Assembly: GCA_002719315.1 (NCBI GenBank)
Contig: PBHD01000001.1
Span: forward strand, 53,439 to 108,779
Reading direction: 5' to 3'
Length of the DNA stretch: 55,341 nucleotides
Source: Flavobacteriaceae bacterium
Lineage (GTDB): Bacteria; Bacteroidota; Bacteroidia; Flavobacteriales; Flavobacteriaceae
The translations under genes and the position numbers were made by a program. Numbering within the stretch: the stretch's first letter is position 1; every line of letters begins with the position of its first letter. The notes below the pieces were generated by a model. The model did no database searches and was not told the origin of the DNA. It saw only the letters and a program-made list of their open reading frames with translations. Positions 15,442 through 23,414 of this stretch are shown in pieces.

Positions 15442-16539
15442 TTAAATGCTTTCTGTTGCTCTGCTGAAATTATAATATGCAGCACAAGCTCCTTCTGAAC
15501 TCACCATAGGCGCTCCCATTGGATTCTGAGGTGAACATTTTTTACCAAACTGTGAACATTCCATCGGTTTTTTAATTCCTTTTAGTACTAATCCTGATAT
15601 ACATTCCTTAGGTTCCTCTACTTTTTTGATGCGGATATTGAACTTCAAATTGGCATCGAATGATGCATATTCAGGTCGTACCTCAAGTCCACTATTAGGA
15701 ATAATCCCAATACCTCTCCATTCCCTTTGCGAAATCATAAAAATCTTACGAAGAAGCTCCCGAGCTTTATAATTTCCTTTTGGTTTTACAACTCTACTAT
15801 ATTGGTTTTCAAGTATTGCTTTTCCCTTTTCTAATTGTTGAATCGCAAGTAATATACCCTGTAATAGGTCTAAAGGTTCAAAACCCGTGACAACCATAGG
15901 AATTTTATAGCGTTTCACCAAAGGATAATATTCATCCAACCCCATAATAGTGCAGACATGACCTGCAGCCAAAAAAGCGTCTATTTTACTTTCTTCATCA
16001 TCAATAACTGCTTCCATTGCTGGAGGCACCAGAACTTGAGAAGCTAAAATGGAAAAGTTAGTAAGTTCTAAATCATGGGCATTATCAACAGAAAGGGCAT
16101 TGGCAGGGGCTGTAGTCTCGAAACCAACTGCAAAAAAGACTACTTCTTTGTTGGGATTGTCTTTTGCAATTTGAACAGCTTCCAAAGGAGAATATAAAAC
16201 ACGAACATCTGCGCCAGCAGCTTTAACCTGAAGCAAACTTTTTTCCGATCCGGGTACCCTTAACATATCTCCAAAAGAACATAGAATAACACCTTCATTT
16301 TCGGCTAAATATATTGCTTTGTCAATAAAATGGAGTGGGGTAACACAAACGGGGCAGCCTGGTCCGTGAATCATTTGAACTTGTGAGGGTAACAAGTTCA
16401 AAATTCCGTTTTTAACCAAACTATGAGTTTGTCCTCCACAGACTTCCATTATATTCCAAGATTGGGTAACCGTAGCTTCTATTTCATCTAAATATTTTTT
16501 TGCTAAGTCAGCATCACGATACTCACTAAGAAATTTCAT
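15442..16539 (-). CDS. hypD: Hydrogenase maturation scaffold HypD
   Basis: A 365-residue [4Fe-4S] protein that forms the HypCD scaffold on which Fe(CN)2CO is built. Family motifs are complete: MEVCGGQTHSLVKNG, IHGPGCPVCVTP, GFETTAPA, a VTGFEPLDLLQGI segment, and late cysteines in QFGKKCSPQNPMGAPMVSSEGACAAYY. Start MKFLSEYRD fits the family. A GC-richer structured spacer precedes it (16540-16831). Confidence 0.96.
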   Translation of the reverse strand: MKFLSEYRDADLAKKYLDEIEATVTQSWNIMEVCGGQTHSLVKNGILNLLPSQVQMIHGPGCPVCVTPLHFIDKAIYLAENEGVILCSFGDMLRVPGSEKSLLQVKAAGADVRVLYSPLEAVQIAKDNPNKEVVFFAVGFETTAPANALSVDNAHDLELTNFSILASQVLVPPAMEAVIDDEESKIDAFLAAGHVCTIMGLDEYYPLVKRYKIPMVVTGFEPLDLLQGILLAIQQLEKGKAILENQYSRVVKPKGNYKARELLRKIFMISQREWRGIGIIPNSGLEVRPEYASFDANLKFNIRIKKVEEPKECISGLVLKGIKKPMECSQFGKKCSPQNPMGAPMVSSEGACAAYYNFSRATESI

Positions 16540-16831
16540 ATAAAAATTAAATAGTTAATATTAGATTTATTGTTCATAATTTCTAATCTTTATTGCTTTA
16601 AAATTATCGTAACGTTTGATCCGGATGCGTTATCTCCACCCGCGACTATATTATAAACCCAGTCCACACGGGTCATATATTATTGTGAAACAAGGGCTGC
16701 CACAACATATTTTTTGACTTTTCTATTTTTAACTTTAATAACTGATAAATAAATTACAAAATTTATTTTTATCATTTTATATGTAAATAGTAATCAATAT
16801 TTAGATTAAATAAAAATAAAGATTTTAAGCT
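16540..16831 (-). other. hypF-hypD spacer with GC-richer structured patch
   Basis: This 292-base gap separates hypF from hypD on the same strand. The outer parts are plain AT-rich DNA. The middle, roughly 16606-16712, is visibly richer in G and C. On the minus-strand RNA it can form three consecutive stem-loops: 16683-16705 (UUGUG/CACAA), 16638-16673 (ACCCGU/GCGGGU plus an inner GACU/AGUC) and 16610-16632 (UAACG/CGUUA). It could be a leader RNA, a processing element, or the remnant of a small gene (next entry). Confidence 0.5.
16590..16775 (-). pseudogene. Possible decayed small gene between hypF and hypD
   Basis: Reading the minus strand from the ATG at 16775, one frame runs 62 codons to 16590 with a single internal TAA at 16680-16682. 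The upstream part gives 31 residues ending VVAALVSQ. The downstream part, from the ATG at 16676, gives 28 residues including MTRVDWVYNIVAGGDNASG. No family is recognised and no SD site is seen. It may be chance, an inactivated small gene, or two short peptides. Confidence 0.25.
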
Positions 16832-19138
16832 TTAAAATTTATCGTTGTTTTTTGTTTGGTAAAATGCTAATTGCCCAAGTGCAATGTTCTCATCATTGGG
16901 TGATACTTCTTGATTAAAATAGAGTTGAAAATTTGATTCTAAATATAAATGCATTAAATCAACTAACAGAGCATTTTGAAAAACACCCCCACTAAAAGTT
17001 ATTTTTAATACACCTTTTAATAACGCAATTTTTTCAACCATTTTTACTAGAGAGTAGTGAAATTTAAAGGCAATCTGATTTAATTCCATACCACTTTTTA
17101 AATCCTTAACTACCCCATTAATAATATCACCCGCAGGAATTGTGTTAAGATAAGATATTTTAGAATCATAAATTGTTTCATCTATAACTTCATTCTGATC
17201 AAAATAAGTTTGCGCTAAAGTTTCTAGTTTCAAAGCGGCCTCTCCTTCATAAGTTTGTATATTTATTATTCCCAAAAGACTTGCCACAGCGTCAAATAGC
17301 CGGCCCATGCTTGATGTTTTTGAAAACTGACCTTTACTAAGTATTTTTTGATATATTAACCATTCTTGCTGAGTAAACTTTTCTACTATAATTTCAGTCG
17401 TCAATCCATTTTTCCAACAATGGGCCAATGCTGAAATCCGTGGTTCTAAAGACATTTTATCACCCAAAATAGATGGAACATATGATAAGTGTAAAAGACG
17501 AGTAAAAGCTCTGTTTTCATACATCAAAAATTCTCCTCCCCAACTATTGCCATCATTTCCAAATCCGGTTCCATCCCATATAACTCCTAAAACCTTTTCC
17601 GATTTTGTTAATAACGAATGCTCAGATAAAACACTAGCAAAATGAGCAAAATGATGTTGTACAGGCACAAGCTTTGCACCATATTTATCTGATAAATATT
17701 TCCCATACTCATTAGAATAATATTTTGTGTGTTTATCAACCAAAATGACATTGGGTCTGCAATTTAGTAGATTCATGAAGTGGTCAATAGTCTTTTTATA
17801 ATTCTCTGCACTTTCAAAATAAGCCAGATTACCTAAATACTGACTTAAATAAAATAATTCTTCGTATAGTAAACCAAAGACACTTTTTTGAGAGGCTCCC
17901 ATAGCAAGTATTACCTCTCTTTTTTCATTGGAGACTGGGCCGAAATAATTTGGTGCTAAACCTCTCGACCTTCTTATAAGTATCTGTTGTTTTTTTAATT
18001 GGCTAAAGCGAACAACACTGTCATCTTGAGATGTTACAATTTCACGGTCATTAGTAAGAACGTAATCCCAAATACCGGATAATTCAGAAAAAACCTTATT
18101 ATCTTCAAAAACAATAGATTCATTGCTAATGTTTCCACTTGTCGCTACGATTGGTTTATCAAAAAATTGCATCAAAAGTTCATAGAGCGGGGCATAGGGT
18201 AACATGACTCCAATCTGGTCAAGATTAGGTGCAACCTCAGGCATAGCAATACTAGGTCGTCTATTTTTTAATCTGAATAATACGATAGGAGCTATTTCAC
18301 CAGAAACCATTTTGAGTTCTGAAGTAAATGGTTGAAACTCTCGTTGTAGCGATTCTACATTAGGGAACATACAAGCAAAAGGTTTCGTTGGTCTTTGTTT
18401 TCTTTTTCTAAGTATATTTATAACTTTACTATTAGTCGCATCACAGGTCAATAGATATCCTCCGATACCTTTAATCGCAACGATTTTTCCTTCATGCCAA
18501 AAATTGACAACTTTTTTAATAATCTCTTTTGTTTCATTTGTAATTTCTTTCCCGAGTGGACATTTCAAGGATAATTTGATGCCACAGTATGAACAAGAAT
18601 TAGTTTGAGAATGATATCTAGGATTTTCAGGGTTCGTATACTCTTCTTTGCAAGTTGCGCACATTTTAAATTTATCCATAGTGGTGAATTCTCTTTCAAA
18701 TGGGAGGCTGTTAATCAAAGAAAAGCGGGGGCCACATAAAGTACAAGTAATGAAAGGATATAGTAACCTTCGATTATCGTTGGATAAAACTTCTCCTCGA
18801 CAACTTTCACATAAAGCAAAATCAGGCGTGAGCATTAATGCAGCAGTTTTGACCTCTTGGTTTTGTATAATTTGGAAATTTCTAAAAATTTGATTGTCCT
18901 CTTCAAAAATGAAATGTTTGGTTATTTTTGCCAGACTTGGTGCACCGTCAAGGACTGCCTTATAAAAAGGAATTGCTGTTTCTTTTGTGGCTGTAAATTT
19001 AATATGAACACCATTCAGGTCGTTAAAAACAATCCCATTTATTTTTTTTTGAGAAGCCAAACGATACACACTAGGTCGAAAACCAACTCCCTGAACCCTT
19101 CCCTGAATGTGAATATGCCAAGTATTCATAATTGGCAA
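16832..19138 (-). CDS. hypF: Carbamoyltransferase HypF
   Basis: A 768-residue enzyme that makes the cyanide precursor: it converts carbamoyl phosphate to carbamoyl-AMP and transfers the carbamoyl group to HypE. Domain order is complete. It begins with an acylphosphatase domain (IQGRVQGVGFRPSVYRLA), then two zinc-finger-like repeats (CESCRGE...CTLCGPRFS; CATCKEEY...CSYCGIK). A YrdC-like domain (IKGIGGYLLTCDA, KRPTKPFA-type) and a Kae1-like C-terminal domain follow (VQHHFAHFASVLSEH, WDGTGFGNDGNSWGGE, FSGGVFQN). It is the first gene of the leftward operon, near the right end of the island. Confidence 0.96.
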   Translation of the reverse strand: MPIMNTWHIHIQGRVQGVGFRPSVYRLASQKKINGIVFNDLNGVHIKFTATKETAIPFYKAVLDGAPSLAKITKHFIFEEDNQIFRNFQIIQNQEVKTAALMLTPDFALCESCRGEVLSNDNRRLLYPFITCTLCGPRFSLINSLPFEREFTTMDKFKMCATCKEEYTNPENPRYHSQTNSCSYCGIKLSLKCPLGKEITNETKEIIKKVVNFWHEGKIVAIKGIGGYLLTCDATNSKVINILRKRKQRPTKPFACMFPNVESLQREFQPFTSELKMVSGEIAPIVLFRLKNRRPSIAMPEVAPNLDQIGVMLPYAPLYELLMQFFDKPIVATSGNISNESIVFEDNKVFSELSGIWDYVLTNDREIVTSQDDSVVRFSQLKKQQILIRRSRGLAPNYFGPVSNEKREVILAMGASQKSVFGLLYEELFYLSQYLGNLAYFESAENYKKTIDHFMNLLNCRPNVILVDKHTKYYSNEYGKYLSDKYGAKLVPVQHHFAHFASVLSEHSLLTKSEKVLGVIWDGTGFGNDGNSWGGEFLMYENRAFTRLLHLSYVPSILGDKMSLEPRISALAHCWKNGLTTEIIVEKFTQQEWLIYQKILSKGQFSKTSSMGRLFDAVASLLGIINIQTYEGEAALKLETLAQTYFDQNEVIDETIYDSKISYLNTIPAGDIINGVVKDLKSGMELNQIAFKFHYSLVKMVEKIALLKGVLKITFSGGVFQNALLVDLMHLYLESNFQLYFNQEVSPNDENIALGQLAFYQTKNNDKF

Positions 19139-19191
19139 TATAAATAATTATCTTACGATTTTTATTCTATTTTACAGGTTTTACTTAACTC

Positions 19192-19199
19192 TAACTTTG
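19192..19199 (+). promoter_or_regulatory. Possible Bacteroidota -7 box before the 87-residue gene
   Basis: TAACTTTG fits the Bacteroidota -7 consensus TAnnTTTG and lies 93 bases before the start of the 87-residue gene. No TTG at the expected -33 spacing was found, so this is weak. Confidence 0.2.
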
Positions 19200-19292
19200 T
19201 TTTTGTTTGTAATGATTTTTATTTATTTTTATTGAAATAGCAACAAATTTGAGGGTTTATATAAAGAATTTAAAGAGGATTTAGACGAATTT

Positions 19293-19556
19293 ATGATTGA
19301 GGCCATTAAAGAGCTGCCAGAGCTCTATAAACGACTTAATTCAACACAAAAATTAGATTACTTAGTTAAATTAACACTTTACATGACAACAAGAATTATA
19401 GAAAAGCATTTGATCGACGAAACTGAAATACTTGAGCCGCAATTATTTATAGAAAACACAATGGTCGTCACAGACGAAAAGTATAAAGAAATGGAAGAGG
19501 AGGGACGTATAGACAAAGACGGAAATATAATTCCTCAAATGCTTCCAAATTCTTAA
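19293..19556 (+). CDS. Unknown 87-residue island protein
   Basis: An 87-residue protein divergent from hypF, inside the island near its right end. It is mostly helical and charged at the N-terminus (MIEAIKELPELYKRLNSTQ), with a segment that may form a helical hairpin, then a polar tail with KEMEEEGRIDKDGNIIPQ. It has no signal peptide, no cysteines and no recognised family. Two terminator-like hairpins follow it, consistent with a real transcription unit. Its job in the hydrogenase system, if any, is unknown. Confidence 0.55.
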   Translation: MIEAIKELPELYKRLNSTQKLDYLVKLTLYMTTRIIEKHLIDETEILEPQLFIENTMVVTDEKYKEMEEEGRIDKDGNIIPQMLPNS

Positions 19557-19597
19557 AGTGAATATGATTAAACTATATTATATTTGCCAAAAAAATC

Positions 19598-19622
19598 AGC
19601 TATTTTGAGATAGCTCCTTTTA
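19598..19622 (+). terminator. Rho-independent terminator after the 87-residue gene
   Basis: AGCTAT and ATAGCT form a perfect 6-bp stem around a 6-base loop, followed after CC by a T run. It lies about 40 bases after the stop of the unknown island gene. Confidence 0.55.
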
Positions 19623-19626
19623 ACCT

Positions 19627-19653
19627 AATTACAATTGTCATTGTAATTTTTGT
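19627..19653 (+). terminator. Second hairpin terminator before the tRNA
   Basis: AATTACAAT and ATTGTAATT form a perfect 9-bp stem with a TGTC loop, followed by a T-rich tract. In tandem with the hairpin at 19598 it would isolate the island from the tRNA gene. Confidence 0.5.
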
Positions 19654-19711
19654 TTTGGGTTTTAAAGTTAAAATGAACAGTTATCTCTAAGTAGTTGAAA
19701 AAATTAAGAAC

Positions 19712-19785
19712 GGACGCGTAGCTCAGCTGGATAGAGCATCTGCCTTCTAAGCAGACGGTCACAGGTTCGAATCCTGTCGCGTTCA
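19712..19785 (+). tRNA. tRNA-Arg (UCU anticodon)
   Basis: A complete 74-base tRNA. The acceptor stem GGACGCG pairs with CGCGTTC plus discriminator A. There is a canonical D-arm (GCTCAGCTGGATAGAGC), an anticodon stem TCTGC/GCAGA with loop CTTCTAA (anticodon TCT) and a T-arm ACAGG-TTCGAAT-CCTGT. CCA is not encoded. It decodes AGA, the dominant arginine codon of this genome. Its first 44 bases are repeated imperfectly at 2088, on the far side of the hydrogenase island, so it marks the right end of the island. Confidence 0.96.
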
Positions 19786-19798
19786 CAAATTAACTTGT

Positions 19799-19830
19799 AA
19801 ACCCTATTAATAGTAGAGGTTTGTTTTTTT
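19799..19830 (+). terminator. Terminator of tRNA-Arg
   Basis: AAACC at 19799 pairs with GGTTT about 14 bases later around a loop holding the palindrome CTATTAATAG, and seven T residues follow shortly after. It lies 13 bases downstream of the tRNA. Confidence 0.65.
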
Positions 19831-19850
19831 ACTTACGGTATTATAAAAAC

Positions 19851-19903
19851 TTTAATTAAATAATAAATACCTAAAGAACTTAACCCTATAATTAATAATT
19901 TGT
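19851..19903 (+). repeat. 53-bp direct repeat, left copy, flanking the transhydrogenase gene
   Basis: This block matches 21306-21358 at 47 of 53 positions in the same orientation. Shared core segments include TTTAATTAAA, TAAAGAACTTAA and ATAATTTGT. The two copies flank the single gene 19992-21275. The rest of the 19786-19991 gap is AT-rich with no gene visible. Confidence 0.7.
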
Positions 19904-19991
19904 CAGCATTCCCAATTATTTAAGCTTAACAAATATGACTCAAAAATATCACTAAAAGTTAATTATTAAGGGGTTGAATTTCTTATGTTTT

Positions 19992-21275
19992 TCACCAAAG
20001 AGTCATTGAATCATTAAATAATTTATTTAAATCTTCTGCATTAGCAGAACGGGGAGACAACTTTGTAACCCTATGTTGAGGTAATGTTCCCTTAATAAGG
20101 TTTGGAATATCATTCTTATTAAAGCCTATTGCAGACAGTCCGTTAGGAACTTCTAGGTCTTTCATTAATTTTATTATTTCATTTGATAAAATTAATCCAG
20201 CTTCATTTTTAGGGTCTTTAATATTATTAATTTTAGCTCCCATAATTTTTGCAACCTTTAAGTGTCTTTCAGGACATGCTTCTCCAGTAAATTTAAAAAC
20301 TGCTGGGGCATTTAATATAACAGATAATCCGTGAGGAATAATGGGATGATCTGAGGTTAAACCATGAGGTATAAAGTTTTTAACCATACCAGATACTGGA
20401 TAAGACATTCCATGACATAGATGAACTCCTGCATTTCCAAATCCAATCCCGGCCATACTTGATGCTAGAATCATATTCGAACGTGCTTCTAAATCATTCG
20501 GGTTTCTATATGCTCGAACTATATTTTTAGAAACAAGATCAATAGCTTTAATTGACCAAATATCGCTTATTGGATTATTTCCCTGGTACGCAGGTCTATA
20601 AATTGGTCTTTCAGGAAGAGGTCTTTGATTAAAATCAATTGCAGTGTAGGATTCTAGTGCATGGCAAAGAACATCCAAACCTGACGATGCAATAATTACT
20701 GGAGGTACATCTTTTGTATTTTCTGGATCAACAATTGCAAGACTAGGTTTTAAGAATCTATTAGCTATTCCAGTCTTAACATGTCTATCGCTAAGATCAA
20801 AAATTGCTACTCCAGTAGTTTCACTTCCAGTTCCAGCTGTAGTAGGAATTGCTATTAAAGGCTTTAAGGGGCCTGGAATAGGTTTGCCTTCTCCAATTGG
20901 AGCGTTTACATAAGTTAAAAATTCACTTGGATATGTAGAATATAAGTTTGCTGCTTTTGCTGTATCTATTGTAGATCCACCGCCAACAGCTAGAAAAGCA
21001 TCAAATTTTCCTTTTTTAGCAAAATTTATTGCCTCAATAAATGAAAGATCATTAGGCTCAACTCTCACATCTGTATATAATTCGAAATCTATTGATTCTG
21101 AATTTAAAGATTCTATTGAACGTTGAACTGGAGTTAAGTTTTTTAGGTTTTCATCTGTAATTAACAAAACTCTTTTAACTCCCATATCTTTAAAATCCAT
21201 TCCAACTTCATTAGTTACTCCAATACCGTATCTTAGATTAGAGCTGGCAACTTGAATTGCATAATCTTTTTTCAT
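19992..21275 (-). CDS. Hydroxyacid-oxoacid transhydrogenase (ADHFE1-like iron-containing ADH)
   Basis: A 427-residue iron-containing alcohol dehydrogenase of the subgroup represented by mammalian ADHFE1, which couples oxidation of 4-hydroxybutyrate to reduction of 2-oxoglutarate. Diagnostic segments are VGGGSTIDTAKAAN, IPTTAGTGSETTGVAIFD, SSGLDVLCHALESYTA, RPAYQGNNPISDIW, IGFGNAGVHLCHGMSYP, IPHGLSVILNAPAVF and KGTLPQHRVTKLSPR. Histidines in the HALE, CHGM and PHGL segments are the expected metal ligands. It stands alone, flanked by 53-bp direct repeats, immediately right of the tRNA/island junction. The reaction is assigned by family likeness. Confidence 0.87.
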   Translation of the reverse strand: MKKDYAIQVASSNLRYGIGVTNEVGMDFKDMGVKRVLLITDENLKNLTPVQRSIESLNSESIDFELYTDVRVEPNDLSFIEAINFAKKGKFDAFLAVGGGSTIDTAKAANLYSTYPSEFLTYVNAPIGEGKPIPGPLKPLIAIPTTAGTGSETTGVAIFDLSDRHVKTGIANRFLKPSLAIVDPENTKDVPPVIIASSGLDVLCHALESYTAIDFNQRPLPERPIYRPAYQGNNPISDIWSIKAIDLVSKNIVRAYRNPNDLEARSNMILASSMAGIGFGNAGVHLCHGMSYPVSGMVKNFIPHGLTSDHPIIPHGLSVILNAPAVFKFTGEACPERHLKVAKIMGAKINNIKDPKNEAGLILSNEIIKLMKDLEVPNGLSAIGFNKNDIPNLIKGTLPQHRVTKLSPRSANAEDLNKLFNDSMTLW

Positions 21276-21305
21276 TGTAGATTTTATAATTTATTTTTTA
21301 AAAAT

Positions 21306-21358
21306 TTTAATTAAACAATAAATTCTTAAAGAACTTAATTCTATAATTGATAATTTGT
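21306..21358 (+). repeat. 53-bp direct repeat, right copy
   Basis: Partner of 19851-19903, 47 of 53 identical and in the same orientation. It lies just upstream of the transhydrogenase start on that gene's strand, so it may include its promoter. The first copy sits downstream of the gene. Confidence 0.7.
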
Positions 21359-21444
21359 TTTCATATTTTCATTACATAATTTAATAAGAATAGAAAATCA
21401 TGTAATTGAGAATAATTAATATTTAATTTTAATAAACATAATTC

Positions 21445-21474
21445 AAAATCCCCTAAAGTTAATCAGAGGATTTT
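21445..21474 (-). terminator. Terminator of the small membrane protein gene
   Basis: AAAATCC and GGATTTT plus inner CCT/AGG-type pairs form a long stem with one mismatch around TAAAGTTAAT. T or A runs on both sides suit termination on either strand. It closes the minus-strand gene at 21503. Its sequence resembles the terminator at 21964. Confidence 0.6.
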
Positions 21475-21502
21475 AATTTAACCTTTAAAACATTTTAATA
21501 AT

Positions 21503-21928
21503 TTAATCTTTTGAAAGATTTACCCAAGTTCCAGCAATAATCATTATGGCAAAAGTCACCACAAAAATAAGAGCAGCAGGTTCTGGAGAAAATGAAGGAG
21601 GCCAACCATCAGAAGCTGAATAACCTATAAACTCCATAAAGCTATCAGAAACAGTGGAGAGTTCAGTTCCTTTGGACTTGAGTTCAGATAATCTATACGC
21701 TTGTCCTAACTGCAAGTTATAAGTAAATGAAAAAATGGTATAACCATAAAATGCAGTACAAAGGCCAAATATTGTTACAAGTACTTTACCAAAAGTATTT
21801 GAATTAGCTTCTCTCTGAAACCTTACTAATCTAAAAGTAATAAAGATTAAGCCTGTAAATGAGAGTAAATAAACTGCGTTTGCCACAAAAGCCAATTGAT
21901 GATAATTTAAAATTTCTAATTCATTCAT
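21503..21928 (-). CDS. Unknown integral membrane protein
   Basis: A 141-residue protein with three predicted transmembrane helices (about residues 12-33, 47-70 and 116-136). The long loop between helices 2 and 3 contains SDSFMEFIGYSASDGWPPSFSPEP. I recognise no family. It is a single-gene unit between two hairpin terminators, read leftward. The loop likely faces the periplasm under the positive-inside rule (FRLVRFQREAN lies between helices 1 and 2). Function unknown. Confidence 0.65.
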   Translation of the reverse strand: MNELEILNYHQLAFVANAVYLLSFTGLIFITFRLVRFQREANSNTFGKVLVTIFGLCTAFYGYTIFSFTYNLQLGQAYRLSELKSKGTELSTVSDSFMEFIGYSASDGWPPSFSPEPAALIFVVTFAIMIIAGTWVNLSKD

Positions 21929-21963
21929 AATATTAAATTAATTTATAATTAATAATCAACAAT

Positions 21964-21996
21964 ATAAAAAAAACCCCCTAAAGTTAATTAGAGGGT
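21964..21996 (-). terminator. Terminator of the Gfo/Idh/MocA gene
   Basis: On the minus strand, ACCCTCTAA pairs with TTAGGGGGT with one mismatch, followed by a run of T. It lies about 60 bases after the stop of the oxidoreductase at 22053. The stem and loop match the hairpin at 21445 closely. Confidence 0.7.
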
Positions 21997-22052
21997 ACTG
22001 TATTTATACTATATTTTTATAGAGACAGTTTTAGAGATACTAGAGCCTAAAG

Positions 22053-23414
22053 TTAGAGAGAAGGTAGTTTCCAACCATTATTATATTTTGGTATAATAAG
22101 ATTATTAGCTAAGGAATTATCAAAATTATTTTTTTCATCATTCCATCTGATTTTTGATCCACTTCTAAAAGCAACATTACCCATATGAGCAACTTTTGAT
22201 ACTTGACTTCCACTTTTCATGTCACAGTTTAAAATTGATGGATCATTTTTTTTAATGCTATCTATAAAGTTTTTTGTATGTAAATCAAGGGCATCACCAT
22301 ACTTTTTACGAACCTCATCCCAGTTAAAAGTAGTTCTTGGGACTCCTTCAATAAATAATTCCCCGCTATTACGATGATTTTTTTCTGGAATTACTTCCCA
22401 TCCAGTTCTATTAACCACTATTGTGCCTTTGCTTCCAATAAATGCTATTCCTTCATCAAGCCCATAATTTCCACCCTCGATTCCGTTAGAATGTTCCCAT
22501 AAAATTGTAAAATCTTTATATTCATATATAGTCTGAAGAGAATCTGGCGTCTCTGTATCTTGATCAGGATAGGCAAATTTACCTCCAGCTGCAGAAATTG
22601 ATAATGGATTTTTAACATTCATTCCCCATAGTGCTATATCAATTTCGTGAACTCCCCAGTCAGTCATTAATCCGCCAGCATAATCCCAGTACCATCTAAA
22701 ACTACCATGGAATCTATTTTTATTAAACTTTCTCATAGGAGCAGGACCTAACCACATTTTATAGTCAACTCCTTTAGGAGTTTTAGTATCCTTATAATTA
22801 TCTACCCATCCATACCAACCCATATAGGCCCAAACTTTGACTAATCTTACTTTCCCTATATTTCCTGACCATAAATAATTCATAGCTTCCCTGTATTGTC
22901 CTCCACTTCTTTGCCATTGTCCTACTTGAATACATTTTTTAGATTTAACTGAAGCTTTTAACATTAAGTCAGCTTCTTCAATTGAATTTGAAATAGGCTT
23001 CTCACAATATATATGTTTATCTGCATGTAGAGCATCTACTAAATTTAAACAGTGCCAATGATCAGGAGTTCCAATTACAACTGCATCAATATCTTTGTTT
23101 TCTAGTAACTTTCTATAATCCTTATAAATTTTAGGTTTTTTCCCAGTAATATCTTTTACATTTTCTGATCTTTCCTCAAGAACTTTATCATCAATATCGC
23201 AAAGGGCTATACAGTCAGTTTCACTATTTTTTAATATTGATGTCATGTCACTCCAACCCATTCCTTTACATCCAATTACACCAAGATTAATTTTATCGTT
23301 TGATGATACTTTTGATCTACTATTTGCTATCAGCTCAAGCGGTGTATTAAAAATAAACTGAGATCCTATAGCAATTTTTGCTGCTCTTTTAATAAATTCT
23401 CTTCTGTTATTCAT
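22053..23414 (-). CDS. Secreted Gfo/Idh/MocA-family oxidoreductase
   Basis: A 453-residue NAD(P)-dependent sugar oxidoreductase. The N-terminus NNRREFIKRAA-x-IAIGSQFIF is a twin-arginine signal, so it is probably exported folded with its cofactor. The Rossmann segment is INLGVIGCKGMGW, and the catalytic CEKPISN lysine motif near residue 136 is present. Middle motifs GSFRWYWDYAGGLMTDWGVHEID are typical of the large secreted Bacteroidota clade, some members of which oxidise sugars to 3-keto forms. It is a single-gene unit closed by a terminator. Substrate unknown. A distinct family member is at 52402. Confidence 0.88.
   Translation of the reverse strand: MNNRREFIKRAAKIAIGSQFIFNTPLELIANSRSKVSSNDKINLGVIGCKGMGWSDMTSILKNSETDCIALCDIDDKVLEERSENVKDITGKKPKIYKDYRKLLENKDIDAVVIGTPDHWHCLNLVDALHADKHIYCEKPISNSIEEADLMLKASVKSKKCIQVGQWQRSGGQYREAMNYLWSGNIGKVRLVKVWAYMGWYGWVDNYKDTKTPKGVDYKMWLGPAPMRKFNKNRFHGSFRWYWDYAGGLMTDWGVHEIDIALWGMNVKNPLSISAAGGKFAYPDQDTETPDSLQTIYEYKDFTILWEHSNGIEGGNYGLDEGIAFIGSKGTIVVNRTGWEVIPEKNHRNSGELFIEGVPRTTFNWDEVRKKYGDALDLHTKNFIDSIKKNDPSILNCDMKSGSQVSKVAHMGNVAFRSGSKIRWNDEKNNFDNSLANNLIIPKYNNGWKLPSL

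Larger units (their letters stand above)
21276..21502. other. AT-rich gap with repeat and terminator
   Basis: No gene is visible. The gap contains the right copy of the direct repeat (21306-21358) and a bidirectional terminator hairpin (21445-21474). Confidence 0.6.

Noticed and set aside
16683-16705. CRP/FNR-like site from the TTGTG...CACAA inverted repeat
   Set aside because: The half-site spacing (13 bases) is wrong for CRP- or FNR-type sites.
16606-16712. Possible tRNA, NiCo riboswitch or cobalamin riboswitch in the hypF-hypD spacer
   Set aside because: I could not form a cloverleaf, and neither the four-way NiCo junction nor a B12 box could be found; only generic hairpins are supported.
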